64,000 nucleotides of DNA. It comes from Globodera rostochiensis (lineage: Eukaryota > Nematoda > Chromadorea > Rhabditida > Heteroderidae). The translations under genes were made by a program, and so were the position numbers. This document shows, one piece after another, positions 11,150 through 22,000 of the stretch. Within the stretch, counting starts at the first letter, position 1. Every line of letters starts with the position of its first letter. Location of the stretch: NCBI GenBank assembly GCA_018350325.1, contig JAEVLN010000012.1:248001-312000 (forward strand), given 5' to 3'. The notes under the pieces are model-generated. The model was not told the DNA's origin. It did no database searches and saw nothing but the letters and a program-made list of their open reading frames with translations.

Positions 11150-12917
11150 GTTAAATAATTGCGTCGGTTTCCTTATCGTCCCCAGGCAAAGAAAAAGCAA
11201 ATGACGGTTTCCGATTGTGCGTTGTTAAAACTATTCAACCCGAAGTAACTTTCCCCTGTGAATTATATGAAAACAGCTGCAAAGAAAAATCGGAATTCTA
11301 TACAGCGACTGATATAAAACAATTCGAATTTCTGCTTGGTTTTGGTGGTATGTATGGCTCTCATAAATAGGGCCACGATTTATATGGACAAAAAATCTCG
11401 AAATATGGCCATAAAATATGGATGAAAAATTGCAAATATGGACCAAATATGGGCAAAAACTCAAAATATGGACGAAATATGGATAAAAAAATTTTCAAAT
11501 ATGTATAGCAAAAAATGGGCAAGATTTCCTTCTAGAAGTAATAAGAGCAATAAAAATTTTTATAAAGAGAAAATTTTTGAAAATAAGCCGAATTTTAAAA
11601 ATTTTCATTTTTTTGGTGGCAGAATTTTTTGTCGCAAAAAAGTTTATTTTTAGGGGTGCAGTTTTTTAATTTTAAAAACGGTCATTAGGGGTGTATTTTT
11701 TGAAAATTTTGAAAAAGTCGATCCTTAGGGGTGTATTTTTCGTTTTTATTGCATTTTTGTTAAGGAATTTTTGAAAAATAGCAAAATATGGATAAAAATA
11801 TGGAATATGGATAAAAATCGCGAAATATAAAATGGTACGTTTTGCCTCCGATCGTTTTGCCTCCAGTTTTGGCAATGTTACGTTTCTTGAATGCTTTTGA
11901 GCATGTGCTTGAATGTTTTTGAGGCCAAAAAATTCCGGGAAAATTTTGAAAGCGAAAAACCTTCGAATTTGTGTTCGGGGTTCGAAATTCACCGAAATTT
12001 AAGTTTTTGACGAGTTGGCAAAACGTCCATTGTTGCTGTGGGGGCAAAACGTACCATTTTTGCTGGGGAGGCAAAACGTACTGGAGGCAAAACGTACTGG
12101 AGGCAAAACGTACCGGAGGCAAAATGATCGGAGGCAAAACGTACGGACACCCCCGGTCGGGCTCAGTTTGGCGCCGACGTGTTTGAAGCCTTATAACTTT
12201 TTGTTTATTTGATCAAACCAAACATTCTTGGTATCATTCGAAAGCACTATGTCTTTAGATGCTATAATAGAAAAGACCTAAGCGCTTCGACTTAAACAAA
12301 GGAAGTTATGAGTCACCGCGCCAAACTGTCACGAAAAATGGCAATTTTCACACGTTTTAAGCTCTTTTTTTCGAAAAGACGAATCGGTTAGCTTTAGCTT
12401 GATCAAAGGTTCAGCATGCTGAGAGCTTTTGTATGATACCAATTTCGGTTGGCGATTCGAACTTAAACAAAAATTTCGAATCATCAAAAAGGTTCACCAA
12501 AACTGAGTACCAACCGATTTTTTTGGAAAAAGTAAATCATTTATTTGTGCAAAATCGCAATTCTGATTTTAAAATAATAAACAGACGACATATTCGTCGA
12601 CGCGTCATTTCGTCAGCTATGCAAAAACCCAAAATAAATGACTTTAAATTAGCAACAGGAGACAGTTCTAAGGGTTCCGTACATGCCGAATGTCCGGATC
12701 CGGGAATCCGACATTTGGGCAGTTACGACCTACAAACTTTTAAAGAAAAATCGGAACCTTTGGAAGTTACTTTGCAAATTTGCAATCATTGGGCATTTTT
12801 CTCAAATCAGACATGTTTAAACATAGATGAGCATCACCAAAAAGAACAATATAATGAAAAGTCGTCGCACTCTAATATAATGTAATACAATTTATTCTGG
12901 CCATATCCAAGAACGCA
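11150..12917. other. Intergenic region packed with degenerate inverted repeats
   Basis: No gene was recognised. The region contains AAATATGGA-type direct repeats (about 11370-11500 and 11785-11830), two TTAGGGGTGYA-type motifs (11652 and 11685-11735) that recur inverted in the element at 28555-28908, and a 310-bp inverted-repeat element at 11834-12144. A further palindromic segment (about 12165-12450) has TTGGTATCATTCGAAAGC-like arms, related to sequence near 50020-50100. The 150-codon open frame at 12433-12885 starts inside this material, has no recognisable domain, and is not called. Confidence 0.5.
11834..12144. mobile_element. Inverted-repeat element with ends made of GGCAAAACGTAC repeats
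   Basis: The left end reads GGTACGTTTTGCCTCC followed by further TTTTGCCTCC copies. The right end is the reverse complement, with four or more copies of GGAGGCAAAACGTA ending at about 12144. Each end is thus a short tandem array in inverted orientation, the same design as the TTCAGTGCC elements elsewhere in the window. A target-site duplication could not be settled by eye. No coding capacity is visible. Confidence 0.6.
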
Positions 12918-15900
12918 TTAATCCTTTGGCCCTTTCGGTTGACGATCATGCATAACACGCGGAAGCTGAAACGTCGAGTCATTTTGTTCCGTCTTAAACG
13001 GCGTCTCTTCTTCAGGCAATTCTCCCAATAAACGTTCCGATTTCGTCACACAAAGATCTTGCGTGGAAAGACACTGGGTAGGTGATGAGATAAGGTATGT
13101 TGTGTTCATCCGCTCAAGGTGCTTGTTTTCCGGAGTCATCTGATCGTTGCTTGATACGGGTGTCAGGGGCTTTCGAGCTGTGTTCGTCTCAAAAAGAGTC
13201 TGACGCCGATCCTAAAGTTATTTTCGCTAGTCCGAAACAATATGTTTGGTTCAAGAGGCCCAAGACCTGGTGACCGAATCCCAATTTTTTTAGCATTCAC
13301 ATAAAACCAAACCTTTTTCTTCAATCTCTGCATTTCCTCCGTCTTACGCTTCAGACTCTCGGCCTTCTGTGTTGTTTCCCGCTCCAGCTTTGTGATTCTA
13401 ATTTGCATCTGTCTAAAAATAGGACGAAAACTTCCCTTTATTGCGTATAAATACTTACCTAATCACCTTATCGCGAGCCGCCAATTTTTTGGTAGAAGTC
13501 AGCGCCAAATCACGAATACGCTTGTTTTCTTCCCTCAGTTTTTTCATTAACTCGACCTGAAAATTAAAAAAAAAAATCCAAAACACCTTTCTCCTTCGTT
13601 TTCACTCCATCTACGTCAAGCAGTCGACAGAACAGCTTTCAAGCCGTCATGTTGGAATTTTGCTTTGAATCCCCAAAAACCGACCTTTTGTCTCTTCATT
13701 GATTCCAGATCCTGCTTTGAACGCTCCATCTGTTCCTGCTGCCGTTGTTGCTGCATTTGCATTCGCTTGTTTTCCCTTTCAGTGTCCTCCAGACGACGGA
13801 GCTCTTGTTTCATTTTACCAAGTTTCGATTCATAATCGCCACGCACCTTTTAGACAAAATTAAAAATATTTAACAACGACGTACAATTGCTTATCGTACT
13901 AGTAAGTACCAGTGTTTTCCTGTTCCAGCTTGGCCTGTTCTGTTCCTGTTCTATTCTAGAATTTAGAACAGCACAGGAACAGGAACAGATTCAAAATCCT
14001 TGGAACAGGAACAGAACAGGCCAAGCTAGAACAGGGTAAAAATTGAAGAATTGAACTTTTATTGAGTAATATATTTGAAATTTCCAACTATCCAGTGTGA
14101 TCTCAGGTGGCGTAGTGGTTAAACTGAGTGACGTGATTCAATTTTGGCTAAGGTTCAACTTTCCCTAGTGAAAATCTTTTTTATTCTTTTTATTTTACTC
14201 CTTGGTGTGGTGTAATGGTGAGTGATATGTGATGCCTGGGGCTGTGGGTTCGAACCCCCGACTTTGTAAATGATTTTTTTTTTCTCTCTTTTTATGAACT
14301 TTGATGGTAATTAAAAATATTTTAGATTTAATATTTTTTGAAGACATATAAATTTTTTATTTGTTTCATTAAACTTGAGAAAAAAATCATAGGGGGACCC
14401 TTTTGTTTTGTTTTTAAAAATCAAGACCAATTTTTTTAACAATTCCATCAAAATCTTCAAAAAATGGTTGCAAAACCTAAATTAAAATATTTTCGTAAAA
14501 GTCTCGTGTTTTTGAGGGTCAATCTCGAGTCTCGGGGTAAAGTCTTGGTAAGGTTAGGTCTCGAGCATCACTAGGAAGTGATTGAACACTTTGTCCAATG
14601 CATCATCAATTAAAATTTCAGACTGAATTTCACTCGGAAAATTTTTAATTTGGAACAGTCTAAGAACAGTTTACTCTGTTCTGTTCCTGTTCTGTTCTCG
14701 AGGTCGGAACAGAACAGACAGGCTGTTCTAAGATTTTAGAACAGAACAGGAACAGGAACAGGTTCAAAATTGTTGGAACAGGAAAACACTGGTAAGTACC
14801 CACCTTGCCAATTTCACTTTGCGTTTTCTTTGCGACCAACATCTCCTTAACAATATTGTCGCGTTGCGCTTCAGTTTCAGAAATCTTCTGTTTTGCTTCG
14901 GCCAACTTCTTCTCATAATTTTGCTGCAGTTCCTCCAACCGTTTCTCATTAGCCTCTAAGTCGGCCAGAAGGCGCTCCTTGGTATTGATGTTCTCCTCCA
15001 GCTGATCCAAATCAACGCAAATGCATTCGTCTTCCATTTTCTCGGCTTCCTCTTCATCACCTTCCATTCCTTCTTCTTCGTCCAATATTCCCAAACCTCC
15101 AAAAGTGACCGGCATTGTATTCTCATCGTTCGACTCTGCTACTCCTTTAATATCAGAACGCCGACGTTTCTTGCCCTTTAAAGGAGTTTTGGTTACAGAC
15201 AACATAATTGAAAAAAAAACTCAATCAATTCCGAGTAACGTAAATCTTGGCATGCTTATACGGTTTTTGCAAAAATTAAAAAGATAATTTTAGTTGCATT
15301 TTTTTTCTCTTTTTTTTGAACTTCGATGTGGCATCGGATTTATGGTCGCTGACATGCAAAGTCATAGCGAAAAAGTTTACAATGCATAGGAATACCGTTT
15401 GCCATTCAAGAAGTTCGGCTTCAATAATTTGGATCTTAAGTCGAAGCTCGGTGATCAGTTTGCTGGACTTATTCTGGTTGGCCACGACCTAAATTATTAC
15501 GAATGGACCCATTGTAATTTCCAATTATAAAAACGTTGTTAACCTTATTCTTGACGTTCTTGGCCCGGTTTGCGTAATTCAACGAACTGAGAGTCTCTGC
15601 CTGGTCCGGTTCATTTGGACTAGCACACGCAATCATCAACGTTCGGCTAAATAAAAAACCAAGTCAACCTTGCATCCAATCAACGCCAACCTGTTTCCGC
15701 CAAGAGAATCCTGAAGGAGCCGAGTGAGCTTTGAGTCACGATATGGAACATGGCCAACGCGCCCCTTTGCTCCTCCCAACGCAGAAATGACATTGCCAAG
15801 CGCCAGCTAAAATAATTGCTCACAGTTCTTTTGTCTGAATTTTTTGTCAAGACCAATCCGGAATTGATGCTGATGCCTTCCTTAGCTCGATCTCCAGTAG

Positions 15901-18180
15901 CTCCCGTTCTTTTCAATCGTTCAGAGCCAGCCAAGTCGACAAAGTGAAACTTGGCTTGCAATGTCTCAAGCTCGGTCTCACTGTCTGTCCTCTTTTCGGC
16001 ACATTCTTCATCGTCATCAAAAGAATTAGAATCATGATGATCCAAATCGTCCTAAAAAAAGGGTACGCTTTAAACATCTCTTGTTAAACAACTATTTAAA
16101 AAACTGTACATTAACAGGCACAATTCGAGTTTGCTTGACGTTCACAGTGAAAATGGCATGGGAGCGAGAAGATTGCTGGTTCATCTTAGTGGCTGCCGTT
16201 GTACGACTAAGTGCGCCCGCTTTCAGAGCGGCAAGAATGCTTCCAGGAGAAGTAACACTTCGCGAAGAGACGCCGCGCAGATAAATCTCATGACGCTTCG
16301 GATCCTCGTGTATGGTGATAGAGGCAGAACAGTCCCGATCCGGCGACAGAAGATCAATGAGTTCCTCGTTGTAGAGCTTAAATGTTAGATTTTGATCACT
16401 GAGTTCCTCGTTGTAAAGCTTAAATGTTAGATTTTGATCAATGAATTCCTCGTTGTAAAGCTTAAATGTCAGATTTTTTGCACTCCGTTTTAAAAGTGTT
16501 CAATACCCAACAAAAACTGGTCTGCCCTACTCCTAATTCTAAACAACTGCTTGAACTTCTTCAAATCCTGGCCTACCAGTTTCGATTAACCGGAACCCGT
16601 CTTGAATGCTTTTTGCAAAATGAGCAGTGCCGGGGTCATGTGCTATAGACAAACCGCCCTTGTCATATAATAAAACAAACCTCAATAAATTGCACCGAAA
16701 CCTCGAAGGATGGAATGACTTTGCCGGCCTTTCGAGCCGCTTCGCGCCTTTCGTAGATGCCATCAAAGAGTTGTTCAACCGCCCGTGGTATGATGCCGGT
16801 GTTCGTCTGATCAATTTCAAAGCTGGTGCCCATGGTGTACGTTTTCCCACTGCCAGTCTAAGAGCAAATTTAAATGGGTTAATCATGGATCATCAATATA
16901 AAAAAAACCTGGCCATATGCGAAAACGGTGGCATTGTAGCCATCAAAAGAGCTTTCAACGAGCTCTTCAACACACTTTTCGTAGACGATTTCTTGCGGAG
17001 TCTGTTGATCGAAAACGTAGTCTAAAAAAGAAAGTGCACAACAAACAGCATAGGTAAAGCAGGCGCGCACAAGTGCTATCATATTTTTGGTGTGCACACC
17101 CAGACTAATTACATCTACCAAAGTATAGGTGGAAATGTTTTAGAGATGGTGATGTTCTGGGCCGGGGGGGGGGTGGGAGACTCTTCTTAATGTGTTTTTT
17201 GGCCTGCAAATGCTCCAGAAAAATGAATATTTGTGATAATAGATTGGGATCTACTCGCCGGACATGATTATAATCTGTACCGTATGTGAATGTCTTCTCT
17301 CGGCCAATGGTCAGTTGCGGTTTTCCATGCGTCACAGTCAGGCACTGTGGCACATTCTGCACACGTTCATGTACACTTTGGGGCCTGATTCTTAAAGAAC
17401 GAAAGCGTGTGTAAACAAAAAAATAATACCAATTGTGGAATTTCTACACTATATGGGAGTGGTCCGGATCCGAATGAAAATACTACCAATCGATTCCTCT
17501 CGTCGAGCTGAGCACGAATCTGCAAAAAATTTTGTGCGGAAATCACTTTGAAGAAAGTTATACGCCCGGGACTGAAGTGTCTTTTTAGTGGGGACTCAGT
17601 TGTCCATTGATTAAAAAATGGGCAAAATCATACATATAGGCTTTCAAAAGCTAGTAGATTAGGCTAGGCCTAAGCCACCCTGGCTTGGGGTTTGATAGGC
17701 TTAGGCCTAAGCCACCCCCTGGCTTGGGGTTTGTTAGGCTTAGGCCTAAGCCACCCTGACTTGGGGTTCGTTAGGCTTAGGCCTAAGCGCAACTTGTTAA
17801 AAAGAGTCGTTCTTTCCTTAAATTTCAAAACCGCTTTAAATTCTCAATTTTTATTTTCTATTGCCGAATTCGTAATCAGTGCATCAAATAACATTTTTTC
17901 AGACCATTTTTAGAATAAAAATTTTTTTCAAAAATGTTGACCAAAAGGGTCCCCCCTATGGTTTTTAGCCAAATTTGATGAGCCATAACTTTCTTCAATG
18001 TGGTTTCCGCGGAGAAATTTTTGCAGATTCGTGCTCAGCTCGGCGAGAGGAATCGATTGGTCGTATTTTTATTCGGATCCGAACCACTCCCATATAGTGT
18101 AGAAATACCCCAATTGTAAGCACGTACCGGACTGCGACACGTACAGAGCTGCTGCTTTTTATTGCGATTTTTTCTCTCAT
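12918..18180 (-). CDS. Kinesin-4 family motor (KIF4/KLP-19-like), short tail
   Basis: Fourteen exons, read downward: 18180-18128, 17390-17281, 17021-16909, 16857-16681, 16376-16110, 16051-15854, 15806-15691, 15646-15544, 15488-15396, about 15175-14804, 13846-13685, 13556-13459, 13412-13313, 13211-12918. Phases are consistent and give about 750 residues. The motor has RVAVRIRPQS, FTYDYVFD, the P-loop [12 protein letters not shown] split across exons 3-4, switch [13 protein letters not shown] and switch [20 protein letters not shown]. After the neck, exon 10 carries [19 protein letters not shown]...YEKKL, and exons 11-13 carry [14 protein letters not shown], both like the KIF4 stalk. Kinesin-4 motors of this type act on spindle midzones and chromosome arms. 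The C-terminus ends soon after the first coiled coil, so the distal stalk and Cys-rich tail of KIF4 are missing from this model. The start of exon 10 is uncertain. The 3' splice site of exon 5 is triplicated. Introns 1 and 10 each hold a transposon. Confidence 0.9.
13910..14791. mobile_element. hAT-like non-autonomous element in a kinesin intron, with tRNA-like segments
   Basis: The 882-bp insertion is bounded by an exact 8-bp target duplication, GTAAGTAC (13902-13909 and 14792-14799), and terminal inverted repeats starting CAGTGTTTTCCTGTTCC. Both ends continue into further GAACAGG/CCTGTTC tandem copies. The duplication fits the nTnnnnAn pattern and the CAGTG ends fit the hAT superfamily. Internally there are two tRNA-like stretches. 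One at about 14107-14175 has an A-box-like GGCGTAGTGGTTA. The other at about 14200-14268 has an A-box-like region and a perfect B-box GGTTCGAACCC (14247-14257). No transposase is visible. On the gene's strand the insertion lies about 5 bp inside the intron from the exon 10 donor. Confidence 0.88.
14200..14268 (+). pseudogene. tRNA-derived (SINE-head-like) segment inside the hAT-like element
   Basis: The segment has GTGTAATGGTGAG in the A-box position and GGTTCGAACCC as a full B-box about 35 bp later, the internal Pol III promoter layout. Acceptor-stem pairing is poor and the T-arm has mismatches, so this is not called as a functional tRNA. It is either a decayed tRNA pseudogene or the head of a short interspersed element carried by the surrounding transposon. 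Confidence 0.5.
16351..16476 (-). repeat. 42-bp unit triplicated across a kinesin 3' splice site
   Basis: Three near-identical 42-bp copies each contain the end of the intron (ATTTAAG acceptor) and the first bases of exon 5, coding LYNEEL. Potential exon starts on the minus strand are at 16376, 16418 and 16460. The unit is a multiple of three with no stop, so use of an upstream acceptor would add 14 or 28 residues just after the motor's QFIE segment. Confidence 0.9.
17437..18109. mobile_element. Long inverted-repeat MITE in kinesin intron 1
   Basis: The 673-bp element is bounded by an 8-bp target duplication CCAATTGT (17429-17436 and 18110-18117). The two ends match as inverted repeats for about 100 bp, starting with ATTTCTACACTATATGGGAG and passing through CGGATCCGAA and a CTCGGCGAGAGGAATCGATTGG-type segment. 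The interior contains three ~46-bp tandem units rich in TTAGGC/GCCTAA. No transposase frame is visible. Confidence 0.88.
17661..17790 (+). repeat. Three tandem units with TTAGGC/GCCTAA palindromes
   Basis: About three ~46-bp units, each with GGCTTAGGCCTAAGCC and CTTGGGGTTTG, lie inside the inverted-repeat element of kinesin intron 1. TTAGGC is the nematode telomeric hexamer. Here it appears as inverted pairs and not as a long array, so this is not a telomere. Confidence 0.8.
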
Positions 18181-19060
18181 TCTTTAGTTGCAATAAAAGG
18201 GCACTTTTTAGAAAAAATCTGTATAACTTAAAAATTTTTTACAAATCAACCAACAATTAGAAACGGTCAGGAAGTGTAAATTAATTTGACAAACTAATGA
18301 GTAGTCGTTTTTTTTCTTTTACAGTCACTTTAAAGGTCAATGGAGCAAATAAAATGCCTAATTGATCCATTTCAGAAGAGACATGAAAACGCTCATAAAT
18401 GAGTAGGGTAGGACGGGACCGGGACTTTTGGGAAAAAAATTTTGAATTTTGCTTCGGAATTTCGGAGAAAAAAACTGGTTTACGTAAGAGTGTAGGTCCG
18501 GTGGTGCCGACAGGCGCCGCCGGAGAAATTTTTACAAAAATTGGCAATCTTTGTTATGGAAATTGAAGCAAAATTTAGGAAGACGTGATGAATTTATTTC
18601 AAAAATTTTTGTATCATTTTTTACTCGCATTTCAATTAAAAAATATTTAAAAAGTTTATTTTAAAATTTAATTAATGAGTCAGGAAGCGTATGTGTGAAT
18701 AAAGGAAAAACAATAAATAAGTGCTTGCACTATCGCACGCATCGAGGTAGGGGTGCCAGAATGCCTTATTTCGGGAAGAATAGGTGAGGTAGGGGTGCCA
18801 GAATGCTTTATTTCGGGAAGAATAGGTATGCGAATGAAAAGGAAAGGATATTTATGCATGGGGGATGATCAACTCCACTTTTTAAAATTTTGAGTAGCGC
18901 CAGAACCATTCCTTTCTTTTTGGCATTATGTTCTTTAAATCTTACAGGCCAGCAGGACGAGAGACGACTCCTACTTTGTCTGTTAGATAAAGAAGTGACC
19001 TACCTACCTACTTTCTTTTTTTATGCCAAAGTTCGGCATTAAATAACCGACTTCGCAATT
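18181..19060. other. Divergent intergenic region with a 42-bp direct repeat
   Basis: This lies between the start of the kinesin gene and the start of the TIF1-like gene, so it should include both promoters. It has a two-copy 42-bp direct repeat at 18744-18827 (GAGGTAGGGGTGCCAGAATG...). It also has a GGTGGTGCCGACAGGCGCCG segment near 18490 that resembles repeats near 22030, 28700 and 29170. No gene was recognised. Confidence 0.5.
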
Positions 19061-22000
19061 ATGGTGCTAATCTGCGATGTATGCCATGCCGAGATCAACA
19101 ACAGTGCCAACAACAGCGATGAATCTCCACCGAGCATCAATCTTTTCCCTTGTTTCCACAAACACTGTGATCGGTGTAGAAGTAAGCCGGGAGTTTTATC
19201 CTTTTCCTCCACTAGTCAATATTTTTGATTAGCCAGCTCTCCCTTCGAAAAATGCCACCCGAAAACACTGTCGTTAATGTTTTTTGCATTAAGATGCAAC
19301 TTATCAGCAGAGCGGACGGATCGCTTGCAAAGTTTGTGGTTGCCAATGTTTGCCCAGACATATTTATGATTATACCGAAACGCAATTGGACCGAATGTGA
19401 GTGTATTATACTGTAATTCATTGAAACTAAAGCCGTGGGCCCTATCATCTTGAAATAATCCTTCTACTTCCTAAACTGATTTTTGGATTTAAACGATCCG
19501 TGTTAAGTTATTGTATGTATTGCAACATAAAAAATCGTGCTCAAGTGGAATGGTGTTGTGAAACTTGTCAAAGACGTTATCTGTGCAATGCTTGCACAAA
19601 GCCACACGTTCTTTCCGGGCACTCGTTGACTCCGGTCAGGTTTGGGGTATCCGGCTAAATTAGACAGGTCCTGAATCAGAACTAAATTTACATAACGCAT
19701 CAACAAACTGAAATTTAAAGAATATAATGATTGTTTAGGTAAAGACCTGTGTGCCAACGCAATCTCAGTGTCACAGCCATCTGAATTTGCCGGCAACGTA
19801 TTTGTGTTCATGTCAAACAGTATGTTTTTAATATGTAAAGTGTTCGATCATTCTTTTGAAAGTAAAGCCGAGAATCTGTTGCAGAAGAGAGAGAACAAAT
19901 CCTTCCACTTTCAGCGCCTTTGCGTCCATTGTTTAAACATTCACGCAAATGGACAACTGATTGCCCCTCACGAACAACGCTACCCTTTTGCCCAATTGGC
20001 TGACCAGGCAAAGCAACGGCTTCAGATCATTCGGACTAACAGCCAAAAGGAAGTGGCCAAGACACAGAAAATTTTGCCGGTGCTACAACGGAACAAAAAG
20101 TTCGTCCACGAAATGGCTAGCAAAGCACGTAGCGCTGTGGCCAATGAAATCGTTGAGCTGTGCAACGCACTCATAAGGTCAAAACAAAAATATCACATGC
20201 GAGAATTTGTTTAAGTCCTTTTTTTTGCAGACGTGGAAATGACATCGTCACACACATTGATCTTTTCGAGCAGGAAAAACAGCAAAAGTATGAATCAATG
20301 GAATATGAATTGAAACGAGTCGTGGATCATTTTGCAAAGGTTAGTAAAATGATATGTATGTTAAAGTGAAACATTCAAATGTACCAAATTTTAAGATTGA
20401 GGAATTCTCAGAAAATGCCTTAGTAACCGCGCAGAATGACCATCCGGGAATGTGCTCTGCCAGCGAGTTTGCGCAGAGTGCTGTTGGTCTAATGTCCAAA
20501 AAGTTGGAGACGCTTCAACGAGATGTTGAACTTACACAGCGGTTGCCGAAGATCAGCTACCAGTCGGACTTGGGTCAGATCATTCAGTCAATAAAAAGCC
20601 TTGGCATTGTGGATATTGATGGACATAAAACGGTCAGTCATGTTTTTTATATGATTTTTTAGCACATGACGAGTTGGTGTTATCATGTAAACAATTTTAG
20701 TTTCCTCTGCTAACCACGCCGCAGAATGCCCAAATGTTCACGGTCACTAATACGGCCATGCCTCTGCAACATTCGGGCCCATCCGTTCAAGTGACTTCAG
20801 CTATTCGTCCAACCCTCTCATCGTTAAACCCTCCTGGCGGCGCTACCATTCGCCAAGGACCAGCGCTGATACGACCGCCGTCGGCAGTAGCGAATGTCAT
20901 CATTTCGGCGTCAACGCATCCGTTCAATGTTCCGCTTCCATCTAATGTTGGTGTCGTACAACCAACACAACAACAAAAACAACACCAGTTAACAAGCGGT
21001 GGGAGGACGATGGTATGCACTACTTTCCTTGCTTGTCTTATCTAAAAAAAAGGTTTTTTGCCTTCGAATTTTAGTCTTTTTAAGGTTTATTCACCGATTC
21101 CTAATATTTGCTTTTTCTTTTAATTGAATGTGTTTCAACCTCGCTAAAATAACTTTAATTAAGGATGCTCCCCAAGTTCCACATGCCCATTTTTTACCGA
21201 CTAGTGCTGCTGGAACTGGGATTCTGTCACATCTTCTGCAGCAAGGCGTTGTTCCTGTTCCCACTGCTTCCACAAGTGCGAACAATTCACTACCGAATAC
21301 TCCAACTACGCCGAACTTCCCACAAATTCGTCAGCCTCATCAGCAAAATCAAGCAGTACCTCATCAGCAACAAGTTATACATCAGCAACAACAACAGACG
21401 ACACTTCATCAGCAGCAGATGACACTTCATCCGCAGCAACAACAACAGATGGCACTTCATCATCAACAACAACAGATGACACTTCAGCAGCAACATTTGG
21501 CACAAGTGCAACAGCAGCAGGCTGCCAGAAACCAAATGATATGTCAGCAGCAGCAACAGCATTTGATGCATCAACAATATGCTCATAGCCAGCAGCAACA
21601 ATCTCAGACCGCAAATGTGCAACAAAATCAAATCCTTTTGAAGCAGTTGCAAGAACAACAACAAAATTTACAACAGCATCAACAACGACAAATAAATGAG
21701 CACCACCAACAGCAGCAACATAAAGATGTTCCTTCAACCTCTCAGGCAATCAATAAATTAAAAATGGATCCTCTAATGAATACTAGTGATGCACGAGACC
21801 CAAAATTTACCGAGACTCGAGAGTCGAGACCGAGACTTGACCCCGAGACTCGAGACCGAGACTTGACCCCGAGACTCGAGACCGAGACCGAGACCCAATA
21901 AACCCGAGAAATTTCTCGAGTCGAGACTCGAGACCGAGACTTTTTTGAAAATTTTTTAATTTTTTGGTTCAAAAATTTGGAAAAATCAAAAAATTTTTGC

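Noticed and set aside
12433..12885. 150-codon open frame
   Set aside because: Begins in inverted-repeat material, has no recognisable domain and no splice context.
14200..14268. Functional tRNA gene
   Set aside because: The B-box is perfect but acceptor and T stems do not pair well and it sits inside a transposon.
17661..17790. Interstitial telomere
   Set aside because: TTAGGC occurs as short inverted pairs inside a MITE and not as a tandem array.
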